From Roseiarcus sp963832305 (GTDB lineage: Bacteria > Pseudomonadota > Alphaproteobacteria > Rhizobiales > Beijerinckiaceae), in assembly GCA_963832305.1 (NCBI GenBank), contig CAWHTU010000005.1, positions 1 to 64,000 of the forward strand: a DNA stretch of 64,000 bases, written 5' to 3'. This document shows positions 17,698 through 26,761 of this stretch, piece after piece (the first letter of the stretch is position 1; each line of letters opens with the position of its first letter). The notes beneath the pieces are model-generated. The model made no database searches, was not told where the DNA came from, and worked only from the letters and a program-made list of their open reading frames with translations. The translations under genes and the position numbers were made by a program.

Positions 17698-18165
17698 TTA
17701 TTTCGCTGCCGCCGGCCCTGCGGCGCCTGCAGCGTAGTTGTTGCGGGTCGTGATCTGACCGCCCGCTTCCGAGAACATCTTGTCATCGTCGCCAAGCTGG
17801 ACCGTGGGCATGCATTGGGGGTTGCAGGCGTACGAGATCCGGGAGTTCCCGTTCTGCAGGAGGAGCACGGTTCTCGCGGGCAGGACCCGGACCTGCTTTT
17901 CCTCGATGATCGAACCTCCGGCATCGATGGCGATGAGATTCGTCTGTCCGAAGCCCTTGCCGGTAATGACCATCGAATTGTTATTCTTGAGCATGGTCAC
18001 GTCCGCGATCATCGGGTTGCCGATGATGAGGGTCGTCGCTCCGGCCGGCAGCTTGGCGATTTTTGCCTGATCGAGCGTGACCGCGATCAGGTCCGCCTCG
18101 GCGCGGGCGGGCGTCGCGCCGAAGGCGAGAACAAACGCGGCAGCGAGCCAAAGGCGCGACGGCAT
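17698..18165 (-). CDS. Secreted pilus-assembly N-terminal-domain protein (CpaC-N/RcpA-like, no secretin domain)
   Basis: 155 residues with a signal peptide (MPSRLWLAAAFVLAFGATPARA). The body VTLDQAKIAKLPAGATTLIIGNPMIADVTMLKNNNSMVITGKGFGQTNLIAIDAGG matches the 'pilus formation protein N-terminal region' seen at the start of CpaC/RcpA secretins (VxxxGKAxxxxLP..., NPxIADV, GxTNL). No secretin channel follows, and no tad/cpa genes are nearby, so this is a stand-alone periplasmic version. A C-terminal pair of Cys (YACNPQCMP) may form a disulfide. Role unknown. Confidence 0.75.
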   Translation of the reverse strand: MPSRLWLAAAFVLAFGATPARAEADLIAVTLDQAKIAKLPAGATTLIIGNPMIADVTMLKNNNSMVITGKGFGQTNLIAIDAGGSIIEEKQVRVLPARTVLLLQNGNSRISYACNPQCMPTVQLGDDDKMFSEAGGQITTRNNYAAGAAGPAAAK

Positions 18166-18240
18166 GAGAACCCTCTCTCGTCCGGAGATCAGGGTTCATT
18201 TCGCTCGACAAAGATGAAGGAAATCTCAACTTACCGAGCG

Positions 18241-20067
18241 TCAGATCGTCGGGAAAATCGCCGCTCCTTCATCCGCCGAGCCGACCGCGCCGCGAAAGAT
18301 GGAGAACAATTCGCGCCCCACGCCGACATGGGAGGCGGAAAGGTCGGCTTCGGCATGCGGCCTCCTGGCCCAGACGTCGTCGGCGACCATGACGTCGAGC
18401 CGTCCCGCGGGCGCATCGAGGCGGATGACGTCGCCGTTCCGGATCTTGCCGATCGCCCCGCCCGCCGCTGCTTCCGGTGTCACATGGATGGCTGACGGCA
18501 CCTTGCCTGAAGCCCCCGAAAGGCGCCCATCGGTGACCAGCGCCACCCGGTGGCCGCGATCCTGCAGCACGCCGAGCGGAGGCATCAACTTGTGCAGTTC
18601 CGGCATGCCGATCGCCTTCGGTCCCTGAAAGCGGACCACGGCGACGAAGTCGCGGTCAAGCTCGCCGGCGCGGAACGCTGCGTGCAGCTCTTCCTGGCTG
18701 TGGAACACCCGCGCGGGCGCCTCGATCGTATGCCGCTCCGGCGCGACGGCCGAGGTTTTGATGACCGCCCTTCCGAGCGGTCCAGCAAGCACCCGCAATC
18801 CCCCAGTCGACTGGAACGGGTCGCCCGCTCCGCGCAGTACGGTTCGTTCGCCTGACTGGGTGGGCGCAGGCGTCCAGGCGACGGCGCCATCGGCGTCGAG
18901 ATGAGGCTCAACCGCATAATCGCCGAGCTCGCCCCAAACGGTCTGCGCGTCGCCATGAAGGAGCCCGACTCCGAGAAGCTCGCGGATCATGAAGCCCATG
19001 CCGCCGGCGGCGTGGAAATGATTAACGTCAGCCTTCCCGTTCGGATAAATCCGCGTGAGCAGCGGCGTGACCTCCGCGAGGTCGGCGAAATCCTCCCACC
19101 TCAGCGCAATGCCGGCGGCGGCCGCCATCGCCACGAGATGGATGGTGAGATTGGTCGAGCCTCCGGTCGCGTGCAGCCCGACGACGCCGTTGACGATCGC
19201 GCGTTCGTCGATGATGCGCCCGATCGGCGCAAATTGATTGCCGAGAGCGGTAATCGCCAGCGCCCGCTTGACTCCTAGCATGGTCAGCGCATCGCGCAGC
19301 GGCGTATTGGGATTGACGAAGGACGCGCCCGGCAAATGCAGGCCCATGATCTCCATCAGCATCTGGTTGGTGTTGGCGGTGCCGTAGAAGGTGCAGGTGC
19401 CGGGCGCGTGATAGGCCTCGGCCTCCGCCGCCAGCAAGTCGGCGCGCGTCGCCTTGCCTTCGGCGAAGAGCTGCCGGACTTTCGACTTCTCGTCATTGCC
19501 GAGCCCCGAGGGCATCGGTCCCGCGGGCAGGAACACCGCCGGCAAATGGCCGAACGAAAGCGCGCCCATCAGGAGGCCCGGCACGATCTTGTCGCAAATT
19601 CCGAGATAGACCGCCGCGTCGAACATATCGTGCGAAAGGGCGACCGCGGTCGAAAGCGCAATGACATCGCGCGAGAACAGGGAAAGCTCCATTCCCTTCT
19701 CGCCCTGGGTCACCCCGTCGCACATCGCCGGAACCCCGCCAGCGACCTGAGCCGTACCACCGGCGGCGCGCGCCGCCTCCTTGATGAGATCGGGAAAGCG
19801 GGCATAGGGCTGATGCGCCGAGAGCATGTCATTATAGGCGGTGACGATCGCGAGATTGGGTCCAGCCCCCTCGCGCAACGCCTCCTTGTCGCCTGCTCCG
19901 CAGGCCGCGAAGCCGTGGGCGAAATTGGCGCAGCCCAGACGTTTGCGCGCCGGCTTGTTGGCGGCGGCGGCGTCGATCCGCGCGAGGTAAGCCTGACGCG
20001 ACGGACGGCTGCGCTGAGCGATGCGTTCGGTAACCTCGCCGATGCGGGCATTGAGCTTTGTCGTCAT
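18241..20067 (-). CDS. edd: 6-Phosphogluconate dehydratase (Entner-Doudoroff pathway)
   Basis: 608 residues, the usual Edd length. IlvD/Edd family features include CANFAHGFAACGAGDKEALREGAGPNLAIVTAYNDMLSAHQPY, GVPAMCDGVTQGEKGMELSLFSRDVIALSTAVALSHDMFD and CTFYGTANTNQMLMEIMGLHLPGASFVNP, with the Cys of the iron-sulfur cluster; the C-terminal SGASGKVPSAIHVTPEAAAGG is also typical. It converts 6-phosphogluconate to KDPG. The start MTTKLNARIGEV at 20067 is preferred to an upstream Met 28 codons earlier that lies outside the family match. The motifs CDGVTQGEKGMELS and the Edd length separate it from IlvD. Confidence 0.93.
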   Translation of the reverse strand: MTTKLNARIGEVTERIAQRSRPSRQAYLARIDAAAANKPARKRLGCANFAHGFAACGAGDKEALREGAGPNLAIVTAYNDMLSAHQPYARFPDLIKEAARAAGGTAQVAGGVPAMCDGVTQGEKGMELSLFSRDVIALSTAVALSHDMFDAAVYLGICDKIVPGLLMGALSFGHLPAVFLPAGPMPSGLGNDEKSKVRQLFAEGKATRADLLAAEAEAYHAPGTCTFYGTANTNQMLMEIMGLHLPGASFVNPNTPLRDALTMLGVKRALAITALGNQFAPIGRIIDERAIVNGVVGLHATGGSTNLTIHLVAMAAAAGIALRWEDFADLAEVTPLLTRIYPNGKADVNHFHAAGGMGFMIRELLGVGLLHGDAQTVWGELGDYAVEPHLDADGAVAWTPAPTQSGERTVLRGAGDPFQSTGGLRVLAGPLGRAVIKTSAVAPERHTIEAPARVFHSQEELHAAFRAGELDRDFVAVVRFQGPKAIGMPELHKLMPPLGVLQDRGHRVALVTDGRLSGASGKVPSAIHVTPEAAAGGAIGKIRNGDVIRLDAPAGRLDVMVADDVWARRPHAEADLSASHVGVGRELFSIFRGAVGSADEGAAIFPTI

Positions 20068-20181
20068 GCGCGTATCGCTCCTCAATCCCCCTACGTGGGC
20101 TGTCAACCCTCTTCTAGCGCAAAGGCAGGCAATAAAAAGGGCGGCGTGCATATGCCGGCAACCGCGGCTGTACGCTGGGTT

Positions 20182-21183
20182 TCAAAAGCCCCCGAGATCG
20201 TGGACCATCTTGGTAAAGCGCCGGCGCTCGTCGAGGGTCAGAGCGGCGGTGGCGACGTCGAGGTCTTGATCCTGAAGCCCCGCCGCTTTGGCGAAGCTAT
20301 TCCACGCCGCCGCCTTGGCCAGATCGTGTGGCAGCGCACGACCGCTGACATAAAGATGAGCGATGCGGTTCTGGGCGATCGGATTGCCTCGCGCGGCTGC
20401 GACAAGAAGGATCTTGGCGGCGCCGGCTTCGTCTCTGGTGATGCCATCCCCGTTGAACAGCATGATCGCGTATTCGACCTGGCCAGCGATGATCCCGCCG
20501 TCGGCCGCCCGCTTGAGCCAGTGCGCCGCCTCGACGATATCTTGCGGCACGCCTTTGCCCTCGCGCAGCATCACGCCGTAGGAATAGGCGGCGTTGTCGT
20601 CACCCGCATTCGCAGCACGGAGGAAATATTGCGCCGCTTTGGCGTAGTCCGGCGTCTTTCCGTTGACGCCGTTGAGCTCCATTATCCCGAGATTGTAGAG
20701 CGCGCCTGAATGGTTTTTGGCCGCCGCCCGCTCGAACTGCGCCTTGGCGGCGACCGGATCCTTCGCCACGCCCTTGGCCCCTTGTAGCAGCACCACTCCG
20801 AGTTCGTAGGCAGCTTGAGGATCGCCAAGATTGCTCGCGAGGCCGTACCAGCGGGAAGCCTCGCGGTCGTCGCCCACGACGGCCGCGCCGTCGTGGTAGA
20901 TTTCGCCGATCAGCGTCATCGCCGCCGAGTCCTTGGGATTTGCGTCGAGGCGCTTTTCAGCCTCGAGCAGGGCGTAGAGGAAATTGCCGCGCTGATAGGC
21001 GCCGAAGGCCAAATCCGGCGCCACTCCATCCGCCCGCGGCGGGAGCGCAGGCGGCAACGAGGCGCGCGAATCAACGCCGGCGCGGGTGGCGAACGGAGAA
21101 GCGACGCTTGGCGCCTGCGTCTGAGCGAAAACAGCCGAGACGGGGCTCAGGGCCAAAACCACCGCCAGCGCGAACCGAGTCAT
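20182..21183 (-). CDS. Secreted Sel1-repeat (SLR/TPR) protein
   Basis: 333 residues with a signal peptide (MTRFALAVVLALSPVSAVFAQ) and a series of Sel1-like repeats: DREASRWYGLASNLGDPQAAYELGVVLLQG, DPVAAKAQFERAAAKNHSGALYNLGIMELNG, YAKAAQYFLRAANAGDDNAAYSYGVMLREG, DIVEAAHWLKRAADGGIIAGQVEYAIMLFNG, and one more. Such periplasmic solenoids mediate protein-protein contacts. The ATG overlaps the thiE stop (ATGA), so the gene is read from the same transcript. The partner is not known. Confidence 0.85.
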   Translation of the reverse strand: MTRFALAVVLALSPVSAVFAQTQAPSVASPFATRAGVDSRASLPPALPPRADGVAPDLAFGAYQRGNFLYALLEAEKRLDANPKDSAAMTLIGEIYHDGAAVVGDDREASRWYGLASNLGDPQAAYELGVVLLQGAKGVAKDPVAAKAQFERAAAKNHSGALYNLGIMELNGVNGKTPDYAKAAQYFLRAANAGDDNAAYSYGVMLREGKGVPQDIVEAAHWLKRAADGGIIAGQVEYAIMLFNGDGITRDEAGAAKILLVAAARGNPIAQNRIAHLYVSGRALPHDLAKAAAWNSFAKAAGLQDQDLDVATAALTLDERRRFTKMVHDLGGF

Positions 21184-21839
21184 GGGACCTTCGCGCTGAC
21201 GCGGGTGAGCAACGCCTGAGCTTCTCGCGCAGCCTCGGACGGCGACGGGCGTCCCCAGATCGCATCGCCAAGCGCGACAAAATCGGCGCCGGCGTCGGCC
21301 AGCGCGCCCACGGCGGTGATTGTGGGAGCGTAGGCGACGCATGGAGTTTCGAAGATTTCGGCCCACCACGCAACGTGTTCGGCCAGCGAGCGCGACTCCG
21401 TCGTTGGCGCGCCGGGGTGCGGCTCCCCGAACATCACGTAATCCGCTCCCGCCTCGCCCGCCATCATCGCTTCATCGCGCGTGCGCAGAAACCCCGCCCC
21501 GACAATCCGCTCCGGTTTCAGGCCCTCGACCGCCGCGGCCAGATCCGAGCCAGCGCCGCTGATATGAACCCCGTCTGCGCCAAGTCGAACAGCCAAGCGG
21601 CCGTCGTTCTCGATCAGCAGCGCACAGTCTGCTGCTATGGCGGCTCGAAGGACCGGGGCCACGATGGCCTTCGCGTCGGACTGGGCTCCGGGCGCAAACC
21701 GGAGGAGCGCAGAAGCGATCGGCGCCGCCTCGACGACCTCGGCGAAGACCTTGGCGAAGGCGCCGGCGTCAGCGGCCGACAGGAGCGGGGTGATGAGATA
21801 GAGCAAGCAGCCCGGCGGGTTTCGAGATGTCAAGAGCAT
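21180..21839 (-). CDS. thiE: Thiamine-phosphate synthase-like protein (ThiE family)
   Basis: 219-residue TIM-barrel protein of the TMP synthase/TenI family. Recognisable parts are the N-terminal CLLYLITPLL, the central VRLGADGVHISG (ThiE 'GADGVHLGQ'), VGAGFLRTRDEAMMAGEAGADYVMFGEP and the end VGALADAGADFVALGDAIWG. It would couple HMP-PP and thiazole phosphate to thiamine phosphate. The phosphate-binding motif is diverged (VGAGFLRTRDEA rather than VGxSxHxxxEA), so it may be a second or altered ThiE paralogue, as often seen in Hyphomicrobiales. First gene of a two-gene unit with the Sel1 protein. Confidence 0.78.
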   Translation of the reverse strand: MLLTSRNPPGCLLYLITPLLSAADAGAFAKVFAEVVEAAPIASALLRFAPGAQSDAKAIVAPVLRAAIAADCALLIENDGRLAVRLGADGVHISGAGSDLAAAVEGLKPERIVGAGFLRTRDEAMMAGEAGADYVMFGEPHPGAPTTESRSLAEHVAWWAEIFETPCVAYAPTITAVGALADAGADFVALGDAIWGRPSPSEAAREAQALLTRVSAKVP

Positions 21840-21980
21840 GACAGGAGAATTGGATCGGACGCTGAGATATCGTCGACCAATGCGGCCAAATGGGGGTCAA
21901 GACAAGGCTCTCGCGCGGGGTCGTCCGCATGAGCTTCGTAAGACCAGAAGCAGGTCATGAATGCGGGTCTATCGGCCCGG

Positions 21981-22529
21981 TCAGTTCGAAAACGCCGCGC
22001 GAAGCCGTTCAACCTGAGAGGCAACCTCCGAGCGCATCATCGCGGGCTCGGGCGAAACAGCCACGACGAGGCCTTGATCAAGGTGGATAACGCGCTCCTG
22101 AATGCGAAGCGACCGCTTGCTCAGGTTGCGCAAGGTCGGCGGCAGTTGTTCGAAAACCTCGGGCGCACAACCATATTCCTGACGGGAAAGCTTGACGCGG
22201 ACACGCTCGGCCTGCGCTTGGCTCGAGGTCAATTCGCCTTCATTGACTGCGCGCTGGAGCAAGAGCCACGAGGCGACTTGCATGAGACGAGTGGTCAGGC
22301 GCATGCTTTCGGTCGAATAGGCGAGCGCGGCCGGGCGGGACAGGCCGCGCGATTCCGTTCGTCCCGGGCCGTCGAGGTAGGACGCAGCCTCCTCGACGAG
22401 CGTCATCCCTTCACGAAACAGATCCTTGAACGCGCCCGACACCGCTAGACGGCGGATAAAGGGGATGGCGTTCGGCGGCGAACCGGGGACGGCGAAATTA
22501 CGCGTCGGCCCTTGGAACTGACGACCCAT
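21981..22529 (-). CDS. rcdA: RcdA/DUF1465 family protein (regulator of CtrA degradation)
   Basis: 182 residues. The core FKDLFREGMTLVEEAASYLDGPGR...ALAYSTESMRLTTRLMQVASWLLLQRAVNEGELTSSQA is the DUF1465 signature; in Caulobacter this protein is RcdA, the adaptor that with CpdR and PopA brings CtrA to ClpXP in the cell cycle. Helical, cytoplasmic. The C-terminal tail (ERLRAAFSN) is variable in the family. The DUF1192 gene just upstream on the same strand is its common neighbour in alphaproteobacteria, which supports the call and the taxonomic placement. Confidence 0.88.
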   Translation of the reverse strand: MGRQFQGPTRNFAVPGSPPNAIPFIRRLAVSGAFKDLFREGMTLVEEAASYLDGPGRTESRGLSRPAALAYSTESMRLTTRLMQVASWLLLQRAVNEGELTSSQAQAERVRVKLSRQEYGCAPEVFEQLPPTLRNLSKRSLRIQERVIHLDQGLVVAVSPEPAMMRSEVASQVERLRAAFSN

Positions 22530-22779
22530 ACGCTCTCAACTCCCATCTCATTGACGCGAGGCGGCGGCAAAGAATCGCCAGCGCGAAATCTGAGGGACAA
22601 GGGACAATAACTCCGGCAGGCTCGCTTCGCGCATTTACTATTGAGCAAGGTTAACGTGGAAGCTGCGGCTCTGGCAATGGACAAAACAAGACCGCCCGAA
22701 GGCGGCTTCCGGCTGCAATGATTCCGGATCACCAGTAGAGCCGCCCTCGCCGCGCAACGGCGGGCGCCCCTCGACCCGG

Positions 22780-22986
22780 TCAGGCCTTGAATGCTGAGTG
22801 GGCCGCCGCGCGGGTCGCCTGACGCGCCTCAATCGCTCTCTCGAGCCGCTCGATCTCGGCGCGCAAAAGGCCGATGCGCTCCGCGAGCTCCGGCGCCGAC
22901 AGGTCGTCGAGGTTCCGGCCGATCTCGTGCGCGACCAGCGGCTTGGGCTTGGCGCCGAACGGGGAGTTGTCGTCGAATGCGGCCAC
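22780..22986 (-). CDS. DUF1192 small coiled-coil protein
   Basis: 68 residues, MAAFDDNSPFGAKPKPLVAHEIGRNLDDLS followed by a predicted coiled coil (PELAERIGLLRAEIERLERAIEAR). This is the DUF1192 signature of alphaproteobacteria. Function unknown; it lies between mnmA and rcdA, all on the minus strand. The 250 bases between it and rcdA hold a GC-rich inverted repeat near 22690-22710 but no gene. Confidence 0.88.
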   Translation of the reverse strand: MAAFDDNSPFGAKPKPLVAHEIGRNLDDLSAPELAERIGLLRAEIERLERAIEARQATRAAAHSAFKA

Positions 22987-23009
22987 CGCGCTCTCTCCGA
23001 TCTCAAGCG

Positions 23010-24164
23010 TCAGGCCGCCGCAATGAATCCGCCTCCGAGCACCCGCGCGTCCGGGTCGACGGAATCATAGAAAACGCAAGCCTGGCCCGGCGAAACGCCG
23101 CTCTCGGGTTGAACGAACTGGATCTCGCCCGAAGGGCCGAGCAGAGCGGGCGCGGGCGGACGAGTCGACCGCACCCGGGCTGCAACCGGCAGTCCGGCGC
23201 CGGGCAAGTCGGCAAACTCGCCGTCGCCAATCCAATTGATGTCGCGCAACCGCAGCCGCGTCACCACGAGCGAGGAGCGGGGACCGACGACGACGCGCGC
23301 GTTGGCTGCGTCCAGGGCGACCACATAGAGCGCCTCCGACGCCGCGACGCCAATGCCGCGCCGCTGGCCGATGGTGTAGTGAACGACGCCATTGTGCCGT
23401 CCCAACACGCGGCCGTTGACATTGACGATCTCGCCCGGAACGGAGGCGCCGGGCATCAGCCGCTCGATCATGTCGGTGTAATGACCCGAAGGCACGAAGC
23501 AGATGTCCTGGCTGTCGGCCTTTTCGGCGATCACCAGGCCGTATTCGCGCGCGATCTCGCGGACCCGCGCCTTGGGCAACGTCCCCAACGGGAACCGGAG
23601 GCGCTGAAGCTGCGCGCGCGTGGTGGCAAACAGGAAATAGCTCTGATCGCGATCCGGGTCGGCCGCGCGGAAAAGCGCCCGCCCGCCGCGCCCGTCGTCA
23701 CGGCTGACGACATAATGGCCGGTCGCCAGCAGGTCGGCGCCGAGGTCGTTGGCGGCAGCGAACAGATCGGCGAACTTCATGTGCTGGTTGCAGGCGATGC
23801 ACGGGACCGGGGTCTCGCCGGCGACGTAGGCGCGGGCAAACGGCTCGATAACCTTCTCTCGAAAGCGCTCCTCATAATCGAGCACGTAATGGGGAATACC
23901 GAGCCGCGCGGCGACATCGCGCGCGTCGTGAATATCCTGCCCGGCGCAACAGGCGCCCTTGCGATGCGTCGCTTCGCCGTGGTCATAGAGCTGCATCGTC
24001 ACGCCGACGACGTCATAGCCTTCGGCCACAAGCATCGCCGCAGTGACCGACGAGTCCACCCCGCCCGACATCGCCACCACGACGCGGGTTTCTGCGGGCG
24101 CCTGGCGCAGGCCCAGGCTATTGAGCGCGGCGCGTGAGGGCGGCGCGAGGTTCGGTGCAAGCAT
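23010..24164 (-). CDS. mnmA: tRNA-specific 2-thiouridylase MnmA
   Basis: 384 residues. PP-loop VVVAMSGGVDSSVTA (SGGVDSS 33-39), catalytic Cys pair region PVPCIACNQHMKF (C122, C125) and the second catalytic Cys in DSQDICFVPSGHY. VVHYTIGQRRGIGV and the C-terminal beta domain (PGQACVFYD) complete the family layout. It thiolates U34 of tRNA Lys/Glu/Gln using sulfur relayed from IscS. Full-length; no defects. Adjacent to the DUF1192/rcdA pair, with 23 bases to the DUF1192 start. Confidence 0.95.
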   Translation of the reverse strand: MLAPNLAPPSRAALNSLGLRQAPAETRVVVAMSGGVDSSVTAAMLVAEGYDVVGVTMQLYDHGEATHRKGACCAGQDIHDARDVAARLGIPHYVLDYEERFREKVIEPFARAYVAGETPVPCIACNQHMKFADLFAAANDLGADLLATGHYVVSRDDGRGGRALFRAADPDRDQSYFLFATTRAQLQRLRFPLGTLPKARVREIAREYGLVIAEKADSQDICFVPSGHYTDMIERLMPGASVPGEIVNVNGRVLGRHNGVVHYTIGQRRGIGVAASEALYVVALDAANARVVVGPRSSLVVTRLRLRDINWIGDGEFADLPGAGLPVAARVRSTRPPAPALLGPSGEIQFVQPESGVSPGQACVFYDSVDPDARVLGGGFIAAA

Positions 24165-24390
24165 GACAATCTTACCCGGCCGAAACTCCGGACAACCGGT
24201 TATCTTGGGCTTCTCGCCCGATCACGCAAGGCCATAGCCCAATTTGGCCGGGGCCGCCATAGCGCGTCGTCGTTGGGCGGAACCTCCAACAATGTCGAAA
24301 TCAACCCAAATTCGTCCCTTGCTGGCCCGTCGCGGCGCTAAGTAGCCCCGGAGTTGACGATATCCGGGCCAGAAGGTTCATGTTGCTGCC

Positions 24391-24810
24391 CTACGCGGGG
24401 TCGCCTTTTTCTTGAGTCATGCGGGCCTCTATGACCACGAACGCCTGTGCGACGCCCCTCTCGTCGGTGATGGTCAGATGGATGAACGGGTCAGTTCCGG
24501 GGGGCAGAATTGCTCGCAACCGCTCGGCGGCGCCGCCGGTAAGGCGCATCGTCGGTTGCCCTGAGGGAAGATTGACCACCCCCATGTCCCGCCAGAATAC
24601 TCCGCGCCTGAGGCCTGTGCCCAGCGCCTTCGCGCACGCCTCCTTGGCGGCGAATCGTTTGGCGTAGGAGGCGGCCCGTGCAGCCCGCCGGTCAGAGCGG
24701 CGCTGCTCAGTCTCGGTAAAGCAACGCTCGATGAAACGGTCGCCGAAGCGCGCCAGGGTCCTCTCGACGCGCTCGATGTCGCAGAGGTCGCTGCCGATGC
24801 CGACGATCAC
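24391..24810 (-). CDS. acpS: Holo-[acyl-carrier-protein] synthase
   Basis: 139 residues from a GTG start overlapping the pdxJ stop (GTGA). The N terminus IVGIGSDLCDIERVERTLARFGDRFIERCFTE and the motif SYAKRFAAKEACAKALGTGLRRGVFWRDMGVVNLPSGQP are diagnostic: Asp in GSDLCDI and Glu in AAKEACAKA bind Mg2+. It transfers phosphopantetheine from CoA to ACP. The pdxJ-acpS order is the standard alphaproteobacterial arrangement. Confidence 0.95.
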   Translation of the reverse strand: MIVGIGSDLCDIERVERTLARFGDRFIERCFTETEQRRSDRRAARAASYAKRFAAKEACAKALGTGLRRGVFWRDMGVVNLPSGQPTMRLTGGAAERLRAILPPGTDPFIHLTITDERGVAQAFVVIEARMTQEKGDPA

Positions 24811-25565
24811 CGCCGGCGCTCCGCCGCCGCCCGTCCCTCCGCCATCGCCACGCGCATCGCCTTCACGGATTCGGCGAGTCCAACAAAGATCGCCTCGCCA
24901 ATGAGGAAATGGCCGATGTTGAGCTCGACGATCTGCGGTACCGCGGCAATGACGCGGGCAGTTTCGTAGTCGAGGCCGTGGCCGGCATGACACTCGAGTC
25001 CAAGCACCGCGGTCTCCGCGGCGGCAACCTTGATACGACCGAATTCGTATTCGGCTTTGGTCGCGTCACCCCGCTGCCGCGCGTCGCACCAGGCCCCGGT
25101 GTGCAGCTCGACGACCGGGCTTTCGAGCTCGGCGCTGGCCTTCAGCGCCTCCGGAGACGGCTCGATGAACATCGAGACCCGGATTCCCGCCCTCGTCAGT
25201 TCGGCTGCGTACGGCTTCAACGCCTTAAACCCGCCGACCACGTCGAGGCCGCCCTCGGTGGTGCGCTCGGTCCGCTTTTCCGGAACGATGCAACAGGCGT
25301 GCGGACGGAGGCGCAATGCGATGTCAAGCATCGCTTCGGTCGCGGCCATTTCGAAATTGAGCGGCTTCTCGATTGACGCCTTGAGCCGCCGCATGTCGTC
25401 GTCGTGGATGTGGCGGCGATCCTCGCGGAGATGCGCGGTAATGCCGTCAGCGCCAGCTTCGATCGCAAGCAGCGCCGCGCGAACGGGATCGGGAACGGCG
25501 CCGCCTCGGGCGTTGCGGACGGTCGCGACATGGTCGACGTTGACGCCGAGCCGCAGCGCTATCAT
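24807..25565 (-). CDS. pdxJ: Pyridoxine 5'-phosphate synthase
   Basis: 252 residues, typical PdxJ: MIALRLGVNVDHVATVRNARGG, DGITAHLREDRRHIHDDDM, LNFEMAATEAMLDIA, CCIVPEKRTERTTEGGLDVVGG, GIRVSMFIEPSPE, VELHTGAW and VELNIGHFLIGEAIFVGL. It condenses 1-deoxy-D-xylulose 5-phosphate with 3-amino-2-oxopropyl phosphate in vitamin B6 synthesis. Start at 25565. Cotranscribed with acpS; pyrE lies 37 bases upstream on the same strand. Confidence 0.96.
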   Translation of the reverse strand: MIALRLGVNVDHVATVRNARGGAVPDPVRAALLAIEAGADGITAHLREDRRHIHDDDMRRLKASIEKPLNFEMAATEAMLDIALRLRPHACCIVPEKRTERTTEGGLDVVGGFKALKPYAAELTRAGIRVSMFIEPSPEALKASAELESPVVELHTGAWCDARQRGDATKAEYEFGRIKVAAAETAVLGLECHAGHGLDYETARVIAAVPQIVELNIGHFLIGEAIFVGLAESVKAMRVAMAEGRAAAERRR

Positions 25566-25602
25566 CGGGTCGGTCCCCCTTTGATTAGGAGTCTGCCGGC
25601 AG

Positions 25603-26208
25603 TCAGGCCGCGCCGGCCATCGCTCGGCTTCCGGGTTTGATCGGCGGAAGCGCCGCAAGATCGGGCGGAAGCGCGTCGGGCGCATAGGCCGGAATGTCGA
25701 GCGTCGCGAGCGCCACGCGCGGAACTCCGACGTCCGCTTTGCCGCCCGACCGGTCAATGAGGCAGGCGGCGCCGACGACCGTTCCAGGGTGCTCGGCCAG
25801 CGCCTCCAGCGTCTCGCGGGAGGAGAGGCCGGTGGTGATGATGTCCTCGACCATCAGCACACGCGCGCCAGACGCAATAGAGAAGCCGCGACGCAACTTG
25901 AAAAAGCCGCCCTCGCGCTCGACGAAAACCGCCTTGGCGCCGAGCCATCTCGCGGTCTCATAGCCCGGAACAATGCCCCCGATCGCGGGCGAGGCGACGA
26001 TGTCGATCGGCCCAAACGCCTCCCGAGCTTTCGCGGCGAGCGCACGACACAGCCGCTCTGTCCGGACCGGATCCTGGAACACGAACATCTTTTGCAGAAA
26101 TACCGGCGAGTGCAGGCCGGAAGAGAGGATGAAATGGCCGGTAAGGAGAGCGCCTGCAGCGCGAAACTCGTCAAGCGTCTGATCCGCGGTTAAGGTTGGG
26201 TCCATCAT
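25603..26208 (-). CDS. pyrE: Orotate phosphoribosyltransferase
   Basis: 201 residues from the ATG at 26208 (AGAGGG just upstream). The PRPP-binding motif VLMVEDIITTGLSSRETLEAL is present, with ALLTGHFILSSGLHSPVFLQKM at the N terminus and DIVASPAIGGIVPGYETARWLGAKAVFVEREGGFFKLRRGF centrally. It converts orotate and PRPP to OMP in pyrimidine synthesis. Divergent from the cupin gene. Confidence 0.94.
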   Translation of the reverse strand: MMDPTLTADQTLDEFRAAGALLTGHFILSSGLHSPVFLQKMFVFQDPVRTERLCRALAAKAREAFGPIDIVASPAIGGIVPGYETARWLGAKAVFVEREGGFFKLRRGFSIASGARVLMVEDIITTGLSSRETLEALAEHPGTVVGAACLIDRSGGKADVGVPRVALATLDIPAYAPDALPPDLAALPPIKPGSRAMAGAA

Positions 26209-26287
26209 ATGCCCTCTTAGCAGGCCTCCGATTGCCGCGCCAAGTGAACACGGCTTTAGGCCGCGCCGATCCGCGAGGTTCCGACCG

Positions 26288-26710
26288 ATGCCGGCGACCC
26301 AAGTCACACCCTTCGAAACCAAGACCCTGAGCGCCGCGCCTGACGTTACGGCGCCGGACGGAAGCTCCGTGCGCCTGCTGCTGAGCCTTCGCGGCGGCAG
26401 CATGGCGCATTTCGAATTGCCCGCCGGGGCCGTTTCGCACGCTGTCGCCCATCGAACTGTCGAAGAAATCTGGCTAATCATCAGCGGGCAAGGCAGCATC
26501 TGGCGTCGGCAGGAAGGCTCGGAGCGGATCGAGCCGCTGAGCCCAGGCGCCTCGCTCACCATCCCGCTCGGAACGGCATTTCAGTTTCGCGCCGAGAGCG
26601 ACGCGTCACTCACGTTTGTAGCAATCACCATGCCTCCATGGCCCGGCGAGGGCGAGGCGACGCCCGTCTGCGGCCCCTGGGCGCCGACGGTCGCGGCCAA
26701 CCCCTCCTGA
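26288..26710 (+). CDS. Cupin-domain protein
   Basis: 140 residues, single cupin barrel. The first cupin motif is visible in LPAGAVSHAVAHRTVEEIWLIISGQGSIWRR (H, H and E ligand positions), and the second in GASLTIPLGTAFQFRAESDASLTFVAITMPPW, where the usual His is absent. It could bind metal weakly or act as a sugar- or ligand-binding cupin. Function unknown. It lies immediately before tRNA-Thr. Confidence 0.75.
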   Translation: MPATQVTPFETKTLSAAPDVTAPDGSSVRLLLSLRGGSMAHFELPAGAVSHAVAHRTVEEIWLIISGQGSIWRRQEGSERIEPLSPGASLTIPLGTAFQFRAESDASLTFVAITMPPWPGEGEATPVCGPWAPTVAANPS

Positions 26711-26761
26711 AGGGCGCTCTTGCACCAACGCTGCCCCGCTGTTAGCTCATTGACGCGCGCC

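Noticed and set aside
21830..22024. Small minus-strand frame between thiE and rcdA
   Set aside because: Overlaps both neighbours' ends and has no family match.
22445..22732. Minus-strand 95-codon frame between rcdA and DUF1192
   Set aside because: Ser/Arg/Pro-rich translation without motif; gap holds only a GC-rich inverted repeat.
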